DNA of 64,000 nt from Zoroaster sp. YZ-2022 (GCA_029582265.1 CM055837.1:7887926-7951925), one strand, 5' to 3'. Positions 1 to 12,815 are shown, counted from the stretch's first letter. Made by a program: numbers and translations. Notes: generated from the letters alone by a model not told the origin.

Positions 1-1010
1 TGGTGTTTCATATATGAGGAATATTATGACTCAACCAAACGAAAATATCTCATGTTGTCGTTTGATTTGTTTTATCATTATATATTATTTCAAATCTAGG
101 AATGTTGTAGATTATTATATATTTCAACCTTGAGCTGGATACTAGGAAAGCATGTATCTGGAATTAATTTTGAGTGGCACTAAAATACATCTAAAAACAC
201 AAAATCGAGAGAAATGTCCGATGCAGTGTTTTTTGAAGGCGGCCAAGCTTTCAGCAAAACAAGATTCTAGATGTGAATCAACAGCATTGTCAGATTCAGA
301 GATGCAAATTGATCATTTGATCATCATGAATATAATATACGTTTTATGAGTGCCTCGTATTTTGGCAATGTTTACTGTGGGACCCCAGTCTACCTTACTC
401 TGGATCCGTCCTCTTTAATTTGTCAAATAAGCAACAATATCATCACCCCCAAGATTCTCATAAGCGCCTATAGTTTATGCGTATTGTGCTCTTAAACCTA
501 AATATAAGAGAAATCATCAACGCATCAATAACAGGGCCACTTGCATCAGAATCAATAACAGCGAACGAACAATTACGCATTATCACAGAAATTGAAATTT
601 TACGCAACACCAAAATTATCAGTAGGTATCCATGATTTCATCAGTCAGCGTGAAGGTACACAAAAGAAGGCGTGAAGATGTACAATGTATAATCGCCCAT
701 GGGTTTTTGTGTGTGTGTGTGTTTTTAACAAAAGGGACAAATGAATAACAAATGAATAACAAAAGGGAAAGGCAAGAACAATTGGTCTCCATAGGGGAAT
801 GCTATAGGGAAATTTGTGTACAAACCCTATGAGAAATTGTTTTACAGGGACAAATGAAAAGAACAATAGAAGGATGCAAATTTGAGAATGTGTGTTGTGG
901 GTGTGGCGATGACACGTGTATACGCACACACACACACACTACTATCCCCATGCATGAACACCCATGAACAATGCGGCAGCAGACCATAGAGAAAGGCCAC
1001 AGATGGGCAG
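1..1010 (+). repeat. Interspersed repeat R1, copy 1
   Basis: This stretch matches 30956-31770 nearly throughout, including shared strings such as TATCTCATGTTGTCG and GGCGGCCAAGCTTTC. Fragments of the same family occur at 8590-8830, 10300-11345 and 41690-41825. No conserved reading frame is shared by the copies, so the short ORFs in it look non-coding. Because it lies roughly 15 kb downstream of one PAN exon and its best match lies 24 kb downstream of the other, it could be paralogous intron sequence, but the extra copies favour a dispersed repeat. Confidence 0.7.
722..888. mobile_element. Short insertion within R1, also found inside a LINE
   Basis: About 165 bp containing AACAAAAGGGAAAGGCAAGA and GTGTACAAACCCTATGAGAA. 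The R1 copy at 31.6 kb lacks it and runs straight through, which gives an empty site. A second copy lies at 38606-38760 inside the minus-strand LINE. Small size and lack of coding capacity suggest a non-autonomous element. No clear terminal inverted repeat was seen. Confidence 0.55.
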
Positions 1011-1029
1011 ACAGACCTTTGTTAACACG

Positions 1030-1190
1030 GCTGCTTATGAGCTCCGTTCGAGAACGTCATAAAACAGACATAAAAACTGCCACCAAGGGTGACAAAAGTC
1101 AAACAATTACATCGCGGATTTCAACCGCTGGAATTTTTGCTGCAAATTATGATTTTTTTCAACAATTTCTGATTTGTTTAAATGTTAGAA
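1030..1190 (+). repeat. Repeat R2, copy 1
   Basis: It is shared with 33195-33300 (same strand) and 56382-56545 (opposite strand). Translated in one frame, two diverged copies keep the peptide TSRISTAGI followed by AAN and FFQQFLIC. This hints that R2 descends from coding sequence of a mobile element. It runs directly into the 57-bp minisatellite. Confidence 0.55.
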
Positions 1191-1445
1191 TCTCTGGGTA
1201 AGGGACATAGCAAAGGCAACAATTTCTGATTTGTATAAATGTTAGAATCTCTGGGTCAGGGCCGTAGCAAAGGCAACAATTTCTGATTTGTTTAAATGTT
1301 AGAATCTCTGGGTCAAGGCCGTAGCAAAGGCAACAATTTCTGATTTGTTTAAATGTTAGAATCTCTGGGTCAGGGCCGTAGCAAAGGCAACAATTTCTGA
1401 TTTGTTTAAATGTTAGAATCTCTGGGTCAGGGTCGTAGCAAAGGC
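1158..1445. repeat. 57-bp minisatellite, about 5 units
   Basis: Tandem units of 57 bp contain TTCTGATTTGTTTAAATG, then GAATCTCTGGGTCAGGGCC and GTAGCAAAGG. The same unit forms a larger array at 33284-33740. Since 57 is 19 codons, the minus strand stays open and would give a repeating 19-residue peptide (NCCLCYGPDPEILTFKQIR). That openness follows from the unit length and is not evidence of a gene. Confidence 0.9.
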
Positions 1446-1740
1446 ATAATCCTAGGGGGGGGGGGCTATAGAAGCAAATTTGCCGACTGACTTCAGCAGT
1501 GTGAGAAATTTTGTGAGACGGAGGATAGGCGTGAACCCCCGAACGAAAAATGAAATCGGGATACGAGTAAAACATTTTCAGATGTAGAGTCCTCTGCTAT
1601 TCTGCCTATTTGTTGGTGCGGGCCACACTATTACAACAGTGGACGGTACAACACCATAAACGAGAAACCTGACTTCAAATTTAGTTTCAAAGTGTGTCTT
1701 AAAAGGAAACAGGATGAAGATAAAACATTTTCAAATATAG
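1445..1740 (+). repeat. Repeat R3, copy 1
   Basis: It follows the minisatellite and matches 33735-33995 and 54275-54945. Shared strings include CGGGATACGAGTAAAACATT and TCTGCCTATTTGTTGGTGCG. It begins with a G homopolymer of variable length. At 1 kb and 33 kb the order R2, minisatellite, R3 is conserved, so these may be parts of one larger composite repeat. Confidence 0.7.
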
Positions 1741-2129
1741 ACCTTTCTTGTATTCTGCCTATGTAAAGGGAGAGACCACAATGTTACAAAAGTGGGCGGA
1801 CAACAGCAAACATCTAGAAATCTCACTTTAACATTAACAGTTAAATTTGTGTCTAAATTGAAAACAATATGAAGGTAAATTATTTCCAGGTATGGACCCT
1901 TCTTTTAATCTGCTTATTTTATGGGTGGGGCCAGACTAAGAAAGCGGCACAAGACCAAATAAAACTAGAGCTAATGTTTTTGGTTTTTAACAAACACTTC
2001 CAATACAATGAAAATATGATTAATGACGTCACAATCATATTTTTGAAAATGTCAACAGAATTCGAAATTTTGTTTTATAACTTTATCAATGTCAACTTCA
2101 GAAGACTACATTTATCAATTTTGCGTTAG

Positions 2130-3865
2130 AGTATGTTCAATTCAACTGGAAGTAAAGGTCACATCAGGTCATTTGAAGGTTATATATCTGACACAATAAT
2201 ACTTCCTGATCATGAGGACCTACTTTAGTTCAGGAGATGATTGTTCATAATATATAATTAACATTACATAATATGTGCTATGCTGAACACCTTAACTTCC
2301 AGTTCAGTGGCGTTACTAAATTTATACTTCACAAAAGTAATAAATTGGACGTCTCTATCATCATACTACATTTTGTGAAATTCTGTTCTAAAATTTCTGA
2401 GATGGGAATATATTCCCCTTTTAAAACTGCTGTAAGGTGGCGCTGTGATTTGTGATGACGTCAAACTTATTTTTAAAAGCGATAATATGTCACTATAGTC
2501 ACTTTATTCTCATAAGTCATATTCAATTTCCCTATGACATTGGCTGCAGACCCTATAATGTTACTTCAGTCTATCTTGTTTGTTAAACTTCCGGTTCAAC
2601 CGGAAGAAAAGGTCAAATTGAGGGTCCGTATACGAAATGACAAAAAATCCACACAGTTCACGTTATATGCGATCATAAAACAGAAAGGATTTCTTTAAGG
2701 TTGAAGGGATGTGATTTGTTCATAATATTACATTTTATTTGGTGATATACGAAACCCGGGGACGCTATTACGGATTTCTTTCAACCAAGCTCAGAGCCCA
2801 GATTCCACATACTTTTCATTGTTTACTAAGTAGCACCAATAGCCAGCATGATACCTCTAGTAATCCTTTACCCAAATGATGTTTTAAATCTCCTATCCAA
2901 TCAATCTCACAGGCATTTTGCCAGAACTACAGTTATGCATTCAAGAACAGGTCTTTGAACACTTCAACATGAAATAATTATAACAAATCGGCCTACACGG
3001 ACGTAGATCTATAGTATAAAACATATAAAAATTATTGTGGTTACATTAATTAGGCCTTTTATTTGGGATACCATTTTTAATTCAAGTTTTGATGCCCTTT
3101 CCTTTCTTTTCTGAGAGTGCATACTTTATTTTCTACAAGGTATGTAGAGGGGTTGTGGGATTGTAAACGTATCACAAATTCCTGTTTTCCTTATTCAAAA
3201 CCTTTTGGAAATGTTTGCATTCCCCCAAATAAAGCAATAGATAAAATGATGCCTAATGTTTAATTCCACTTTTTTAAGTGTAAAGTTTCAAGTTTCTAGT
3301 TTTTAATTGTAAAGTTCCAGCGTTCGCTGGTTTGGATTAGGCCCCCACTTTAAAAATCATCTCAGCATCTCAGCTAACCTTCTCAGTTTCATGAAGCCGT
3401 ACACAATACACAGCAATCTGAATACGTCTACATAATAAGAGTTTCCTTAATTGTAGCCATAATGGTTTTCACATCACCAGCAGTACAGAATGTAAATGAT
3501 TCATTTTTAATTCCAGTAATGAGCACCCTGGAGCGCTGACTTGCTTGATGAGTATGCCAGTAATAAAACAATCCATTAACAGGTGATATAAATCATATGA
3601 TACAATCTAAACGCTATAATCGAGCCAGTTACCAAGAGCAACCATTATGTCAATTGATAAACAGTGGACCTTATAATAAAAGAGACTGAATTTATACCAT
3701 CATGATACAACACAACTCTATGGCAAGTCTTGGTGCTACTCCATTCATTCAGCCTGTTGCCCTTTTGTAATACAAATTGGTTGAGTGCGATATGCGTATA
3801 AAATATACACACTTGATCACCAACCTTTAACCCAATCTAAGGCAGACCGAATATAATGTAAAAGA
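2130..3865. other. No gene seen
   Basis: AT-rich sequence with short ORFs only. A motif of the type CTTCCGGTT..AACCGGAAG recurs near 2585-2610, 7200 and 7655, as faint copies of an old repeat. Nothing else is supportable. Confidence 0.5.
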
Positions 3866-3874
3866 CATACATGT

Positions 3875-4260
3875 AAGTTTAGGCGATAACGCGATAATAT
3901 CGAATATCGCGATACCTTTTTTTATTCGATTACGATATCGAGAACCTTTTTAAGTTATCGGCATATCGGCAAATCGCGATTAAAAAATATGTCAAGATTA
4001 AAAAATAAATCGACATTGTGAGTCAAGTCAGAAATTCCATAGAAACAAAATTAAAACAGTCTTTTCAGCTTTTGGAAGTGAGAAACAAAAGCGAACTACT
4101 TCAGAAGTACATACACGCTCTGCAAACAAATTTGCGATTTATTGTGACGCTTGATAACCTGTGGTTATCGGCTCTAAAGCAATCATGCATGAATGAAAAA
4201 TGAATTGCTATATTATAGAAAATCACGATATATGTTTGCCGATATATCGTGGATGAACAA
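3875..4260. repeat. TATCG/CGATA-rich palindromic patch
   Basis: Two clusters (3878-3985 and 4220-4262) are dense in self-complementary words such as TATCGCGATA, GATATCG and AATCGCGATT. They flank about 230 bp of ordinary sequence. The layout resembles the ends of a small foldback element, but no target duplication was identified. Confidence 0.4.
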
Positions 4261-4429
4261 AATCGCACAAGCTTAGATTCTTTTTTCAATTTATATTGCC
4301 TTCTCGTTGGAACAATATTTCAGACAATAGTCAAGCCTCTGTGTGTCTACCAAACCTATGGTAACACTGCTAGTACTACGGTTATGTATTTTGTCGTCTT
4401 TAAATTGTTTACCAAAGCTTCGCATATTG

Positions 4430-6112
4430 TCCAGTTTTAATATTAATTTTAGGGACAGGTATTAGCCTTGATCTACATCTACGTGTTGCAATTTCCTGCT
4501 TCTACCTTCCAGTTTTGTTTACAATAGTGGAGCAACTGTTCGTTTACTGCTAATAATACAGTTATGTATTTTGTCAAAACTCAAGAGATTGGCTCAGTTA
4601 ACCATTTCATCATTTTCAATTACGATTACTCTCTTATTTCAAGATCTTGTTACACGTCACGATGATTTAGCTGGTTAGTTAAATGATTTCTAGTTGGCGT
4701 TTGTTGATTGGCTGATGCATTGTAGTGCATCTATCAAATTAAACATTTACCAGTTTCTAAATATGCATTTTTTTTTCTTGCAAATTAATTGACCAAAGCA
4801 TTGTAAAATAGCCATATGGTGCCAGTTTATGCCACGCTATGTCATAAATACATTTATTCACCCAATTATGCTTAAGCCATAACATGGCAAATTGTTGGGT
4901 GCAATGACTCATTCAAAAGTAGATATGTACTGCGCTAAAATAACCGCAACACCTGAACACCAAGATTATCAATTATCGTCTGACTGCTGCTTGGTTTTTA
5001 ACTATTTTTCTTTTACAAGGGAGATTTTACTCTGCGGCCATGACATGATAAATTGCTTTGTGCAATGATTTATTTACCAGTAAAAGAGCAGTGCACGTAA
5101 TCACACATATGGATAAATAAAAGATTCGCAAGGAATGTTCTCCTTTAAAACTGGCCCAGGTTGGGTATAATGAGAAAAGAAGAACAAATCAATCATATTG
5201 GCTAAAAATGAATCCTATCGCCGTTGTATACCATACAGCCAGCTGTGGTGTGAAGGGGTAGCCCTACTGCCGCAAACCGCGGATTTGCTGACAAAGATAA
5301 ACGGTATTGGTGTCCCTTTACCAGGGACTCAAACAACTCGACACACAAGTACGAACACAATTGCAGCAAAAAACTGCCAACAAGCCTTCAGCAAGGCCAT
5401 TACTAAGAGCTGGGAGACGAAAACAATTTTCAGGAAACTGGTCTCAAATCACTTCAGGCTGCAAAAACTATTTTCTTGTCTGTCCAGTTCAAACCCTCAA
5501 AACCAAACGAGATAAAATTTTCAAGAAATCCTTGCGGTTGATACTTGTTGGTAACCCAAACCTGTTTTCCTCAGCTACAAGAATTGTGTGTAGCAAGACC
5601 AATCCAACTACCATAGACGGTTCTCATTCAACTTCAACAATTTCAAATGACGCAGACAGACGGTTTTGGCGCCCCTCTACTAGGGGCTAAAACAACACGA
5701 CCCACTATCGAGGTTACATTGTCTAGTTTTAATATAAGCTTTGGGGATAGGCATATTCATTGATCATTGATCTACGCGTTGTAATTTCCTGCTTCTACCT
5801 TCTAGTAAGATCTTCTTTTCAATTTAAATTGCCTTCTCCCTGGAACAACATTTCAGACAATAGTGAAGCATCTTTGCGTCTAGCGAGCCTACAGCTAATA
5901 ACACGGATGTATATCTTTTGTTACGGTAAAATTGTTTCGCCTATACTGTCTAGGATTAGCAAACTGCCCAACAGGTAAACAAGTATTACTATGGTTACAT
6001 TGTTTATTCCAAGGCTTTTGTTTGCCTATTGTCTAGTTTTAATATAAGCTTTGGGGATAGGCATAATCGTTGATCTACGTTTTGTAATTTCCTGCTTCTA
6101 CCCTCCAGTGAG
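4430..6112 (+). repeat. Three dispersed copies of an about 85-bp unit
   Basis: Copies at about 4430-4515, 5725-5815 and 6027-6112 share GTTTTAATATAAGCTTTGGG (later two) and AATTTCCTGCTTCTACC (all three). Between them, 5198-5690 has two overlapping open frames of 105 and 127 codons with no recognisable domain. I do not call those genes. Confidence 0.5.
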
Positions 6113-6555
6113 ATTCTCGTTCAAATTGGTATCAACCAGTTTGAACTGGAATGAATAGATACTGAATAAGAATAGTGGTCTAGTACCAAGACACTTAATA
6201 ATCAGCCTGATTATCATTTACTAAAACATGTACCATAGCACGAACATAGGTGATCAGCCTGTTGACCTTCAAGCATGCCCGAAAGCAAATTTCTACAAAC
6301 ACTAAAACTAAATTAATTGGAGAATTTTAATCTCCAATGATTGGCCTTGTGTGGGCAATTTGCATAAAACAATTTTTTTTTAAGTGAATGGCCACTCCAA
6401 TGTGGGGGCTACTAAGTCATTGATTTGTTACAACGACTCCGTCCACACTGAAAAAACCAGCCCCTCGCACAGAAACAAGTTAATAACCAGCCTCTTCACG
6501 GTGCGAATAGGACTGGAAGGGGGTAACTAGTCCAGAATAAGGCAGTTGTTAAACT

Positions 6556-6726
6556 GCCTCTGCCCCTATAAGCAATTATGATTAAGTGTCTTTCGAGGAC
6601 ACAAGTGTCACGTTAATGTCACGTTAATGTCACGGACACAAATGTCACGGCCGGGATTCGAACCTACATTCTGCTGCTAACACCAGAACTTGAATCCGGT
6701 AAGCTAGACCGCTCGGCCACGACACT
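6556..6726 (-). mobile_element. tRNA-Leu-derived SINE fragment
   Basis: On the minus strand from 6726 the sequence begins like a tRNA-Leu: A box TGGCCGAGCGGT, anticodon-loop region TTCAAGTTCTGG (CAA anticodon), B box GGTTCGAATCCC, and a pairable 7-bp acceptor stem. It then continues into the same tail (GTGTCCTTGAGC-like, then CTTAATC.TAATTGC) seen in the SINE at 44358. A short GTCACGTTAAT duplication disrupts the tail. The tail and the other copies identify a SINE and argue against a host tRNA gene. Confidence 0.8.
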
Positions 6727-6729
6727 CCA

Positions 6730-8580
6730 CATTATGTTAATAAATCGACATTACACCAAATATACTTTCAGAACTGGTAAACCTTGTTTCCATTGCCAAT
6801 AGTCTACAAGGGTTGGATATGTTATAATGTACTACATTTCCCCTGTTAAATTCTTTGATACAACATCCTTCTCATATTCATAAGCTATATCCAGCTGATG
6901 TATCTCTCAAAGTCAAATAATTATGTTAATAATGATTGTGGTCTTCAAATAGAGAGTCTATTTCATGATCAATGTTTTATAGCTCACGGGATTAATGTCA
7001 ACTATTCTATTCCATCACCATGAGTTCACCATGTAGGTACAACTACATGTTAAGTATGTATTATGTTTTAAGGTGCTGTAAACTGTGGAAAAGATAACAT
7101 GTCACTAGTCACTTTATATTCACAGAAGTTATATTCAAATTCCCTATCACATTGGCTGCATAATACTAATATAATAGTGCTGCAGAATATTTGTTCTGTT
7201 TAACTTTCGGTTTTAACGGGAAGAAAATGTCAAAATGGGGTCATGTCTGTGTACGAAATTTCACATAACTCAAGGTCTGTAAGATGATACAAAGATTGTT
7301 AATTGATCTGTTGTGGTTCATGAGATATGCTTTTTTAAATATTAAACCTCTGTTTGATGTAATTCGATATCTAATGACGTCAACTTCATTGTGACATGTT
7401 TAGTTTCATGTAAACGTCAACGTATTTGTGAAGTTATAAGTCAGTCTGAACTTTGCAAATATGGTTTTCTCTTCATCAAAGTTTCACGACAAAACTCTCA
7501 TCCATGGTTCCGAGTACAGTTCGGCGTGCGACTCGACTTCAGGCTATGCCTCGTGCTATGTGTGTGCAGAAATATGTGTGTGCAGAAATGTGTGTGTGAA
7601 AAGGTCGTGTGCGCTATGATAGTGCTTTAGAATAAAAAAATTTCACGTAAACTTCCGGTTTCGACCAGAAGAAGAGGTCAGATTGGGGTCATGTCTGTGA
7701 ACGAAATGTGACATAATTCAAGATCTTTCATAATATATAATTAAAAATGCTGAACACATTAACTTCCAGTTTAATCACGTGACTGAATTTATACTTCACA
7801 CAAAAGTAATACATTGGATGTCTTTTATCATCGTACTAATGTTTTTGAAATTCTGTTCGATAATTTCTAAGATATGAAAACATTCATTATGACATTAATT
7901 TAAAATATATTTACTTTCATATCAACGTAAAAGTATTTATGAAGATATAAATCAGTCTAAACTTTGCAAATACGGTTTTCTCTTCAGAAAAGTTTCACGA
8001 CAAAACTCGCATCCGTGGTGCCGCGTGCGACCTGACAAGAGGCAATACGGCTATACATGAACGTGCGTTTTTTCGGCCATCTTTTTAAAATTTATTTATT
8101 TATTTTCAAACAAGGAAAAACGAGATACACTGTATACGCTGAGACCAAATTTCCCATACAAAAAAGTATGGTGGCTAAGAGAGGCCTCACAAATCAGGAA
8201 AACGTTCATACCCTTATGTGAAAAAGTCGTTTAAAGCACAGCACGGCAGAATTCCAATCGATTCAGCAATGTTGGTGTTTGTGTAAATCCCTAACACCTA
8301 ACAACTGACAACAAACAACTCGGCAAATCTTCAGTGCTTAGAAACATGATACATTTGCAGTCGGCAAACCCATAGTCTAGGTGTCAACCCCCCCCCCCCA
8401 CCCCCCGCTTGCAACGGCCCGTTTTTTTTCATAGTAGAACAATTGCAAATTACATTTAAACGCCCCTCTACACTATTTGGTAATTTCAAAAACAAAATAT
8501 ATGATTACAACTTTATTAAAAATTTACTCGGTGTAAAACAGATGAAATTATCAAAATAACCTTAATAACGTTCTGCTTTA
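6730..8580. other. No gene seen
   Basis: Two segments (about 7200-7500 and 7650-8030) resemble each other and share CTTTGCAAATA followed by GGTTTTCTCTTCA and AGTTTCACGACAAAACTC, indicating an old local duplication. A TGTGTGCAGAAA patch lies near 7560. No coding sequence is supportable. Confidence 0.45.
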
Positions 8581-8589
8581 CTGCACGTT

Positions 8590-8850
8590 TAATGAGTGCC
8601 TCATTGTTTGGCAATAATTATGTGACCATTGTTATGCGTGGCCCTCTTTTCAGTTACCCTGGATCCGCCCATGGTGGAGGTAAACGTTTAATTGCTGCGC
8701 TTCAATTTGTCAAACAAGCAACAATACTCACCCTAATTATAGAGCCACCCGCAACAGAATCAAATGCAGCAGCACTGGACAATATCGTAACGATCAACAG
8801 TGCATGGAATCGGAGTGCTAGTTTTAACTCAGTGACTGAAAATAAGAATT
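8590..8850 (+). repeat. R1 fragment fused to a Kolobok-like MITE fragment
   Basis: It contains CTGGATCCGCCCATGGTGGA and ATAGAGCCACCCGCAACAGA, both repeated at 10690-10790. It ends in the left half of the TTAA MITE described at 46699. The MITE junction lies near 8786. Confidence 0.6.
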
Positions 8851-8854
8851 GAAT

Positions 8855-10300
8855 TAAAGCGGCATCCATCAATATTTATTTCGGGGATATTTTTCCTTAA
8901 AAATGTGCTTTTCACGATTTTTTAAAGAATGTGTCATTTCAAAGTAAAAAAGAGCAATGTTCCAATGAAAAAAGAGTGAATTTTTGAATCCGTCGCTGTC
9001 GCAACCAATTTGCGCCGAATAGGAAGCGGACCAAAGTGGCATGCGTCTCCCCTTTTATTACAAAGGATGGCACACAATGGTTATGTTGGCAAAATTGCTG
9101 CATGTAAGAGTATGCTTACTCTCTTTGATATACATTAAACAAGCAACATGTGGAAGTTCCAGCTTATTACATTATGTCGTTCACGATCACATACGCAGAT
9201 AGCCAGAAATATTTTCCACGTGGGCCAAATTAAAACAAACTTATGCAGTGGGTAGTAGGTTATTGCATTTGTGTTTGCCTTTTTGATGGCAAGAGGCAAT
9301 GATGGATACTGTGGGAGCCAAAGCTGGGCATATACCCCCCCCCCCCACTTTTTAAATTGCCGTGATTGTCAATTTAACATAGGTTTGTGCCTCTTTTTTT
9401 GGCACTGTGCCCCCCCCCCCTTCTTAGCCATTTGCCACACTTATTTCTAAACCCTGGATCCGACACTGGCAACGTGGGGGGGGGGGGGCATAGTCATCTG
9501 GACATTCAGGCTTAGCCACTGTTCACTATAAAATAAGTGAAAATGCATTCATAATTTTGTGTTCTAATGAGGAATTTATGAGCCCCATTTTCAATTATAC
9601 TCCCTTACTTTTGAAGATTGAATTTGACTACAATTGACTGACAGTACGCCTGGAGTGAGACAAATCTTTCACAGTTTGTTCCTAGTTTAAATTGGTTTAA
9701 AGATGTATCGCCCGTGTTTCGACCAATTTGACCAGAAAAAAAATCAATTTACATATTGAATTGCTATTTTTCTGGGGAAAAAAAACTTCAAGGATTAGTA
9801 CCAGTAAATTAAAAAACTCAAATTAATAATAGGCTGGACTCCGTATTGTATGTAACAGACCAAGGGTGTGGGCAGTCTTCTGATTGGCTAGCGCGGCTGT
9901 CAATCAGAATCAAGCGCTTTTGAAATTTTTATTTACAGCTTCCGGTATCCAAATTTCATAAAAATAAATAAAATCGTTTTACAACGATATTAACTTTAAA
10001 AATTCGTTCGCTTTATAAATATTGTTTTGTGGGTCGCCAAACACAGACGATATATATTTAAGTGAATCTAAAAATAAATAAAAAATAATTGAAATAGAGA
10101 GTGGCATCCCAAAAACACAACTAATGAGGATTTGTTAAAAAAGTAATAATTTAATGATTGTGTGATACAATATCTAAAATAGCAAATTATTAACATGCAT
10201 CGTTACTTAAATAAACATTTTGGAAAACAATTATTTTACCATGGCGATGGTTTTGTTGATGAGGAATGATGATTATTACAAAAGCATTATTTAAGTTTCT
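8855..10300. other. No gene; homopolymer C/G tracts
   Basis: AT-rich DNA with C or G runs near 9338, 9410 and 9475, each preceded by sequence like GGATCCGACACTGG that recalls hAT-type ends. No complete element could be delimited. Confidence 0.4.
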
Positions 10301-11345
10301 CTCATGTTGTCGTTATATTTGTTTTGTTTTGTCATTTAATTATTATATGTAAACTTTTGGAATCTAGGAAATTTTCGACCTTGAACTGGATACTTAATTC
10401 AGGAAAACGTTCAACTGCTGCCCTTTTAAATTTACTAAACTACACAAACACTCCTAATTATTATGGGGCCACTCAAACAGTAGCAGTGACATTAAATTAA
10501 CTGCAATTTTACGATGCACGTACATGTATATTATTTGACAGGCAAGGTTTCTTCAGAACAGGTTGGGCATTGTCATATTGCCAGAAAATGGCCTTTTGAT
10601 CGTCATGAATATATACCATACGTTTAATGAGTGCCTCATTGTTTGGCAATATGTAATCATCTGTTGCGTGTGGCCCTCTTCCATTACCCTGGATCCGCCC
10701 ATGGTGGAGGGAAACGTTTAATTGCTATGCTTCAATTTGTCAAACAAGCAACAATACCCACCCTAATTATAGAGCCACCCGCAACAGAATCAAATACAGC
10801 AGCACTTCACAGTGCATGGAATCGGAGTTTTAGATTAACTCGGTGACTGAAAATAAGACCCCACATAATAAAGTCACATTACCGTTGCTGTTGCGTAAAT
10901 GAGCCAGTCATTGTGTTCATCCTAAACTAGAACACAGATTCCATGCCCTGTTGAAAGTCTGCTCTGATCATGACGATATTGTCCCTTTAAATAACGTGTC
11001 CAACATGATTTAATTTTGCACCAACGTGTGTATAGCACGTATACAAGTGCAGACGCAAGAATTTCATCAACCTTTAAGCATCCGACATTATATTGAATTA
11101 AATTATTTCACGGTGCACAACATATTGGTTGGTATCTATGATCGTTTGGTAGCTATGGTTTCGTCAGAATTTTCATAAAGGCCTTTAGTTTGAGCGCATG
11201 GTGCTCTAAATTGTATTATATTAAAGCGAAGCATTATTGCCTCAATAACGGTGCACTTACAATTACGCATCTCACAGAAATTGAATGAAATATTTTATTA
11301 TGCACCAAATATTAGTCAGTATCCATGGTTTTGTCGCTCAGGTGA
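10300..11345 (+). repeat. R1, copy 2, with embedded MITE
   Basis: It matches R1 at 1-660 in patches (CTCATGTTGTCGT near the start, then the CTGGATCCGCCC block, then the CATCTCACAGAAATTGAA block). It is interrupted at about 10812-10986 by the right part of the AGGGACAATATCG MITE, which is followed by TTAA at 10987-10990. Confidence 0.6.
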
Positions 11346-11494
11346 AAATGTGCACAATATTGCTAAATATAGCAAAAACAGGGAGAAGGACACACATATT
11401 AACACTCACGAGCGTATTAACGTACTGGTACTGTAAATAAAGTATTATCTGAGATTTATGACTTTTTTGCAAGGTGCCCCTCTGACATTGGCGA

Positions 11495-11866
11495 AGTAGT
11501 AGGGAAAATGGGGGTCTGGCCCATTTTCTAAACAACGTAATTTTTTTTTGTAAAATGGTTGTTTGTACAAATTAGAATATTAAATTTGTATATGTAGAAT
11601 GTGATGTTGATGATTTAAGAAAAAAATAAATAAAAATTTGTATTTGTTGTTGGTATGAATATTATGTAAAAACAAGTAAAGATAAGAATGAGTATTACTG
11701 TACCCAGTATGTAAAAAAGAATGTTTTTTTGAAAATTTGCCAGATCCCCCATTTTCCCTACTACTTGATGTTAGTTAAGAATTGTAAAAGAAAAAAAGAT
11801 ATCTAAAAATTATTTTAAAAAAAATGAAAATTGAGAAAAATAAAATGTAGAAGTATGATAAAGACG
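11495..11866. repeat. Left terminal inverted repeat, internally palindromic
   Basis: It matches the complement of 15214-15608. Its outer 272 bp (11495-11766) is itself bounded by AGTAGTAGGGAAAATGGGGG and its complement, so each long terminal repeat contains a complete foldback. The inner 100 bp ends at AGTATGATAAAGACGATG. Confidence 0.85.
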
Positions 11867-12202
11867 ATGGTTAACTGCAGTTTAAAGAGCAAAGCGCAAC
11901 TGAAAGAGTTTGTTGAAACAAATAATATAAAGATGAGTGAGCCATCTGGAAAAAACGGTAAACTGACACGATTAGATTATTTATTGGCGGTTAACAACTA
12001 TGTAGATAAAAACATTAGTTTGTGCAAATGGCTTTTAATTGGTTCATTTAGCAAGTGTTGTTTACCTAGCGTGGCTGGAGATGTATATTGTTTAGAACAT
12101 CGGTGTCGAAAATATATATCGGCCCCGTGTAGAGAGTGTGGCCGTGGTACTAAAACAAGGTCTCATTTATGTACGAAATGTGGAGATAATAGACAAAAAT
12201 AA
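11855..12202 (+). CDS. Small zinc-ribbon-like protein of the 11.5-kb element
   Basis: An open frame of 115 codons begins at an ATG at the inner edge of the left terminal repeat and reads away from it. The C-terminal third is rich in cysteines: a CC pair near residue 68, a C..H pair about ten residues on, then CREC and CTKC pairs typical of a treble-clef or zinc-ribbon fold. The N-terminal half is basic with no recognisable domain. Position and orientation suggest a gene of the mobile element. Zinc-ribbon proteins in such elements could bind DNA or regulate transcription, but the function is unknown. The next coding frame is on the opposite strand. Confidence 0.5.
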   Translation: MIKTMVNCSLKSKAQLKEFVETNNIKMSEPSGKNGKLTRLDYLLAVNNYVDKNISLCKWLLIGSFSKCCLPSVAGDVYCLEHRCRKYISAPCRECGRGTKTRSHLCTKCGDNRQK

Positions 12203-12281
12203 TAACGCGTTGAAGCGAAAGCTAGAAGAAATTATGAAAGAGTGATGGAAGAGTTGATAAATAAAACGAGTCGTTTATAAT

Positions 12282-12815
12282 TTAAATATTTGGATTATAC
12301 GCGGGTGGTCTTTCAAAACTGGTTGATTGTAAAACTGGTTGATTGTTGTAGGATTTTTCTATTGTAAAGTTTACTTTAAATTCAAAAGTTTTTCTACAAG
12401 GTCTTTTTTTTTCTTTATCGATGATGGCTTTACAATTTGGAGGAGCGTCTTTAGGCGTAAATTTTTGTCGAATGTTTTCTTTCATTTGTGAGTACTTGTT
12501 TTGCTCCTCGTTGATTAATAGAAATTCTTCTTGAGTTATAAGACGGTCTTGGATCGCTTTCGAAACGTGACTGTCGATGGTGTTTAGTTTACTTTCGGCT
12601 AAAACTCTTATCTCGTTGTGTTTCTTTGCTTTTTTAGAGAGCTTGAATTTGGCGTATCTTATAGCCATAGCCATACTGCCTAACCCGATGGCTACTCCTT
12701 CTAAAGCGACTCTTCTAAAGCGAGCGGCGCTGCTACGACCGTAGCTAAACTGGCAATTCCAACGGTTCCAGCTCCGACAGCGCCGCATTCTGCTATTGTT
12801 TCTACAATAGAACAA
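12282..12815 (-). pseudogene. Coiled-coil/membrane-type element protein, frameshifted
   Basis: The intact part encodes a basic stretch followed by a charged helical segment (IRVLAESKLNTIDSHVSKA) that looks coiled-coil, then a C-terminal tail ending in PPAYNP. Upstream in another frame, near 12715-12815, lies an Ala/Gly/Val-rich hydrophobic stretch that probably belongs to the same protein. The two parts are separated by a frameshift near a small duplication (TCTAAAGCGAC). From memory, proteins of this layout recur as uncharacterised mobile-element products in cnidarian and other invertebrate genomes. That link is unverified. No function is assigned. Confidence 0.45.

Noticed and set aside
1159..1575. 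138-codon minus-strand frame with 19-residue repeats
   Set aside because: Openness is explained by a 57-bp tandem unit. No start context, domain or conservation beyond the DNA repeat.
5198..5690. Two overlapping frames of 105 and 127 codons
   Set aside because: No domain, no splice partners, and codon content looks random. Frames overlap each other on the same strand.
6640..6726. Minus-strand tRNA-Leu(CAA)-like gene with a pairable acceptor stem
   Set aside because: It runs into the same tail as the SINEs at 42.0-42.5 and 44.36 kb, so it is a SINE head and not a host tRNA gene.
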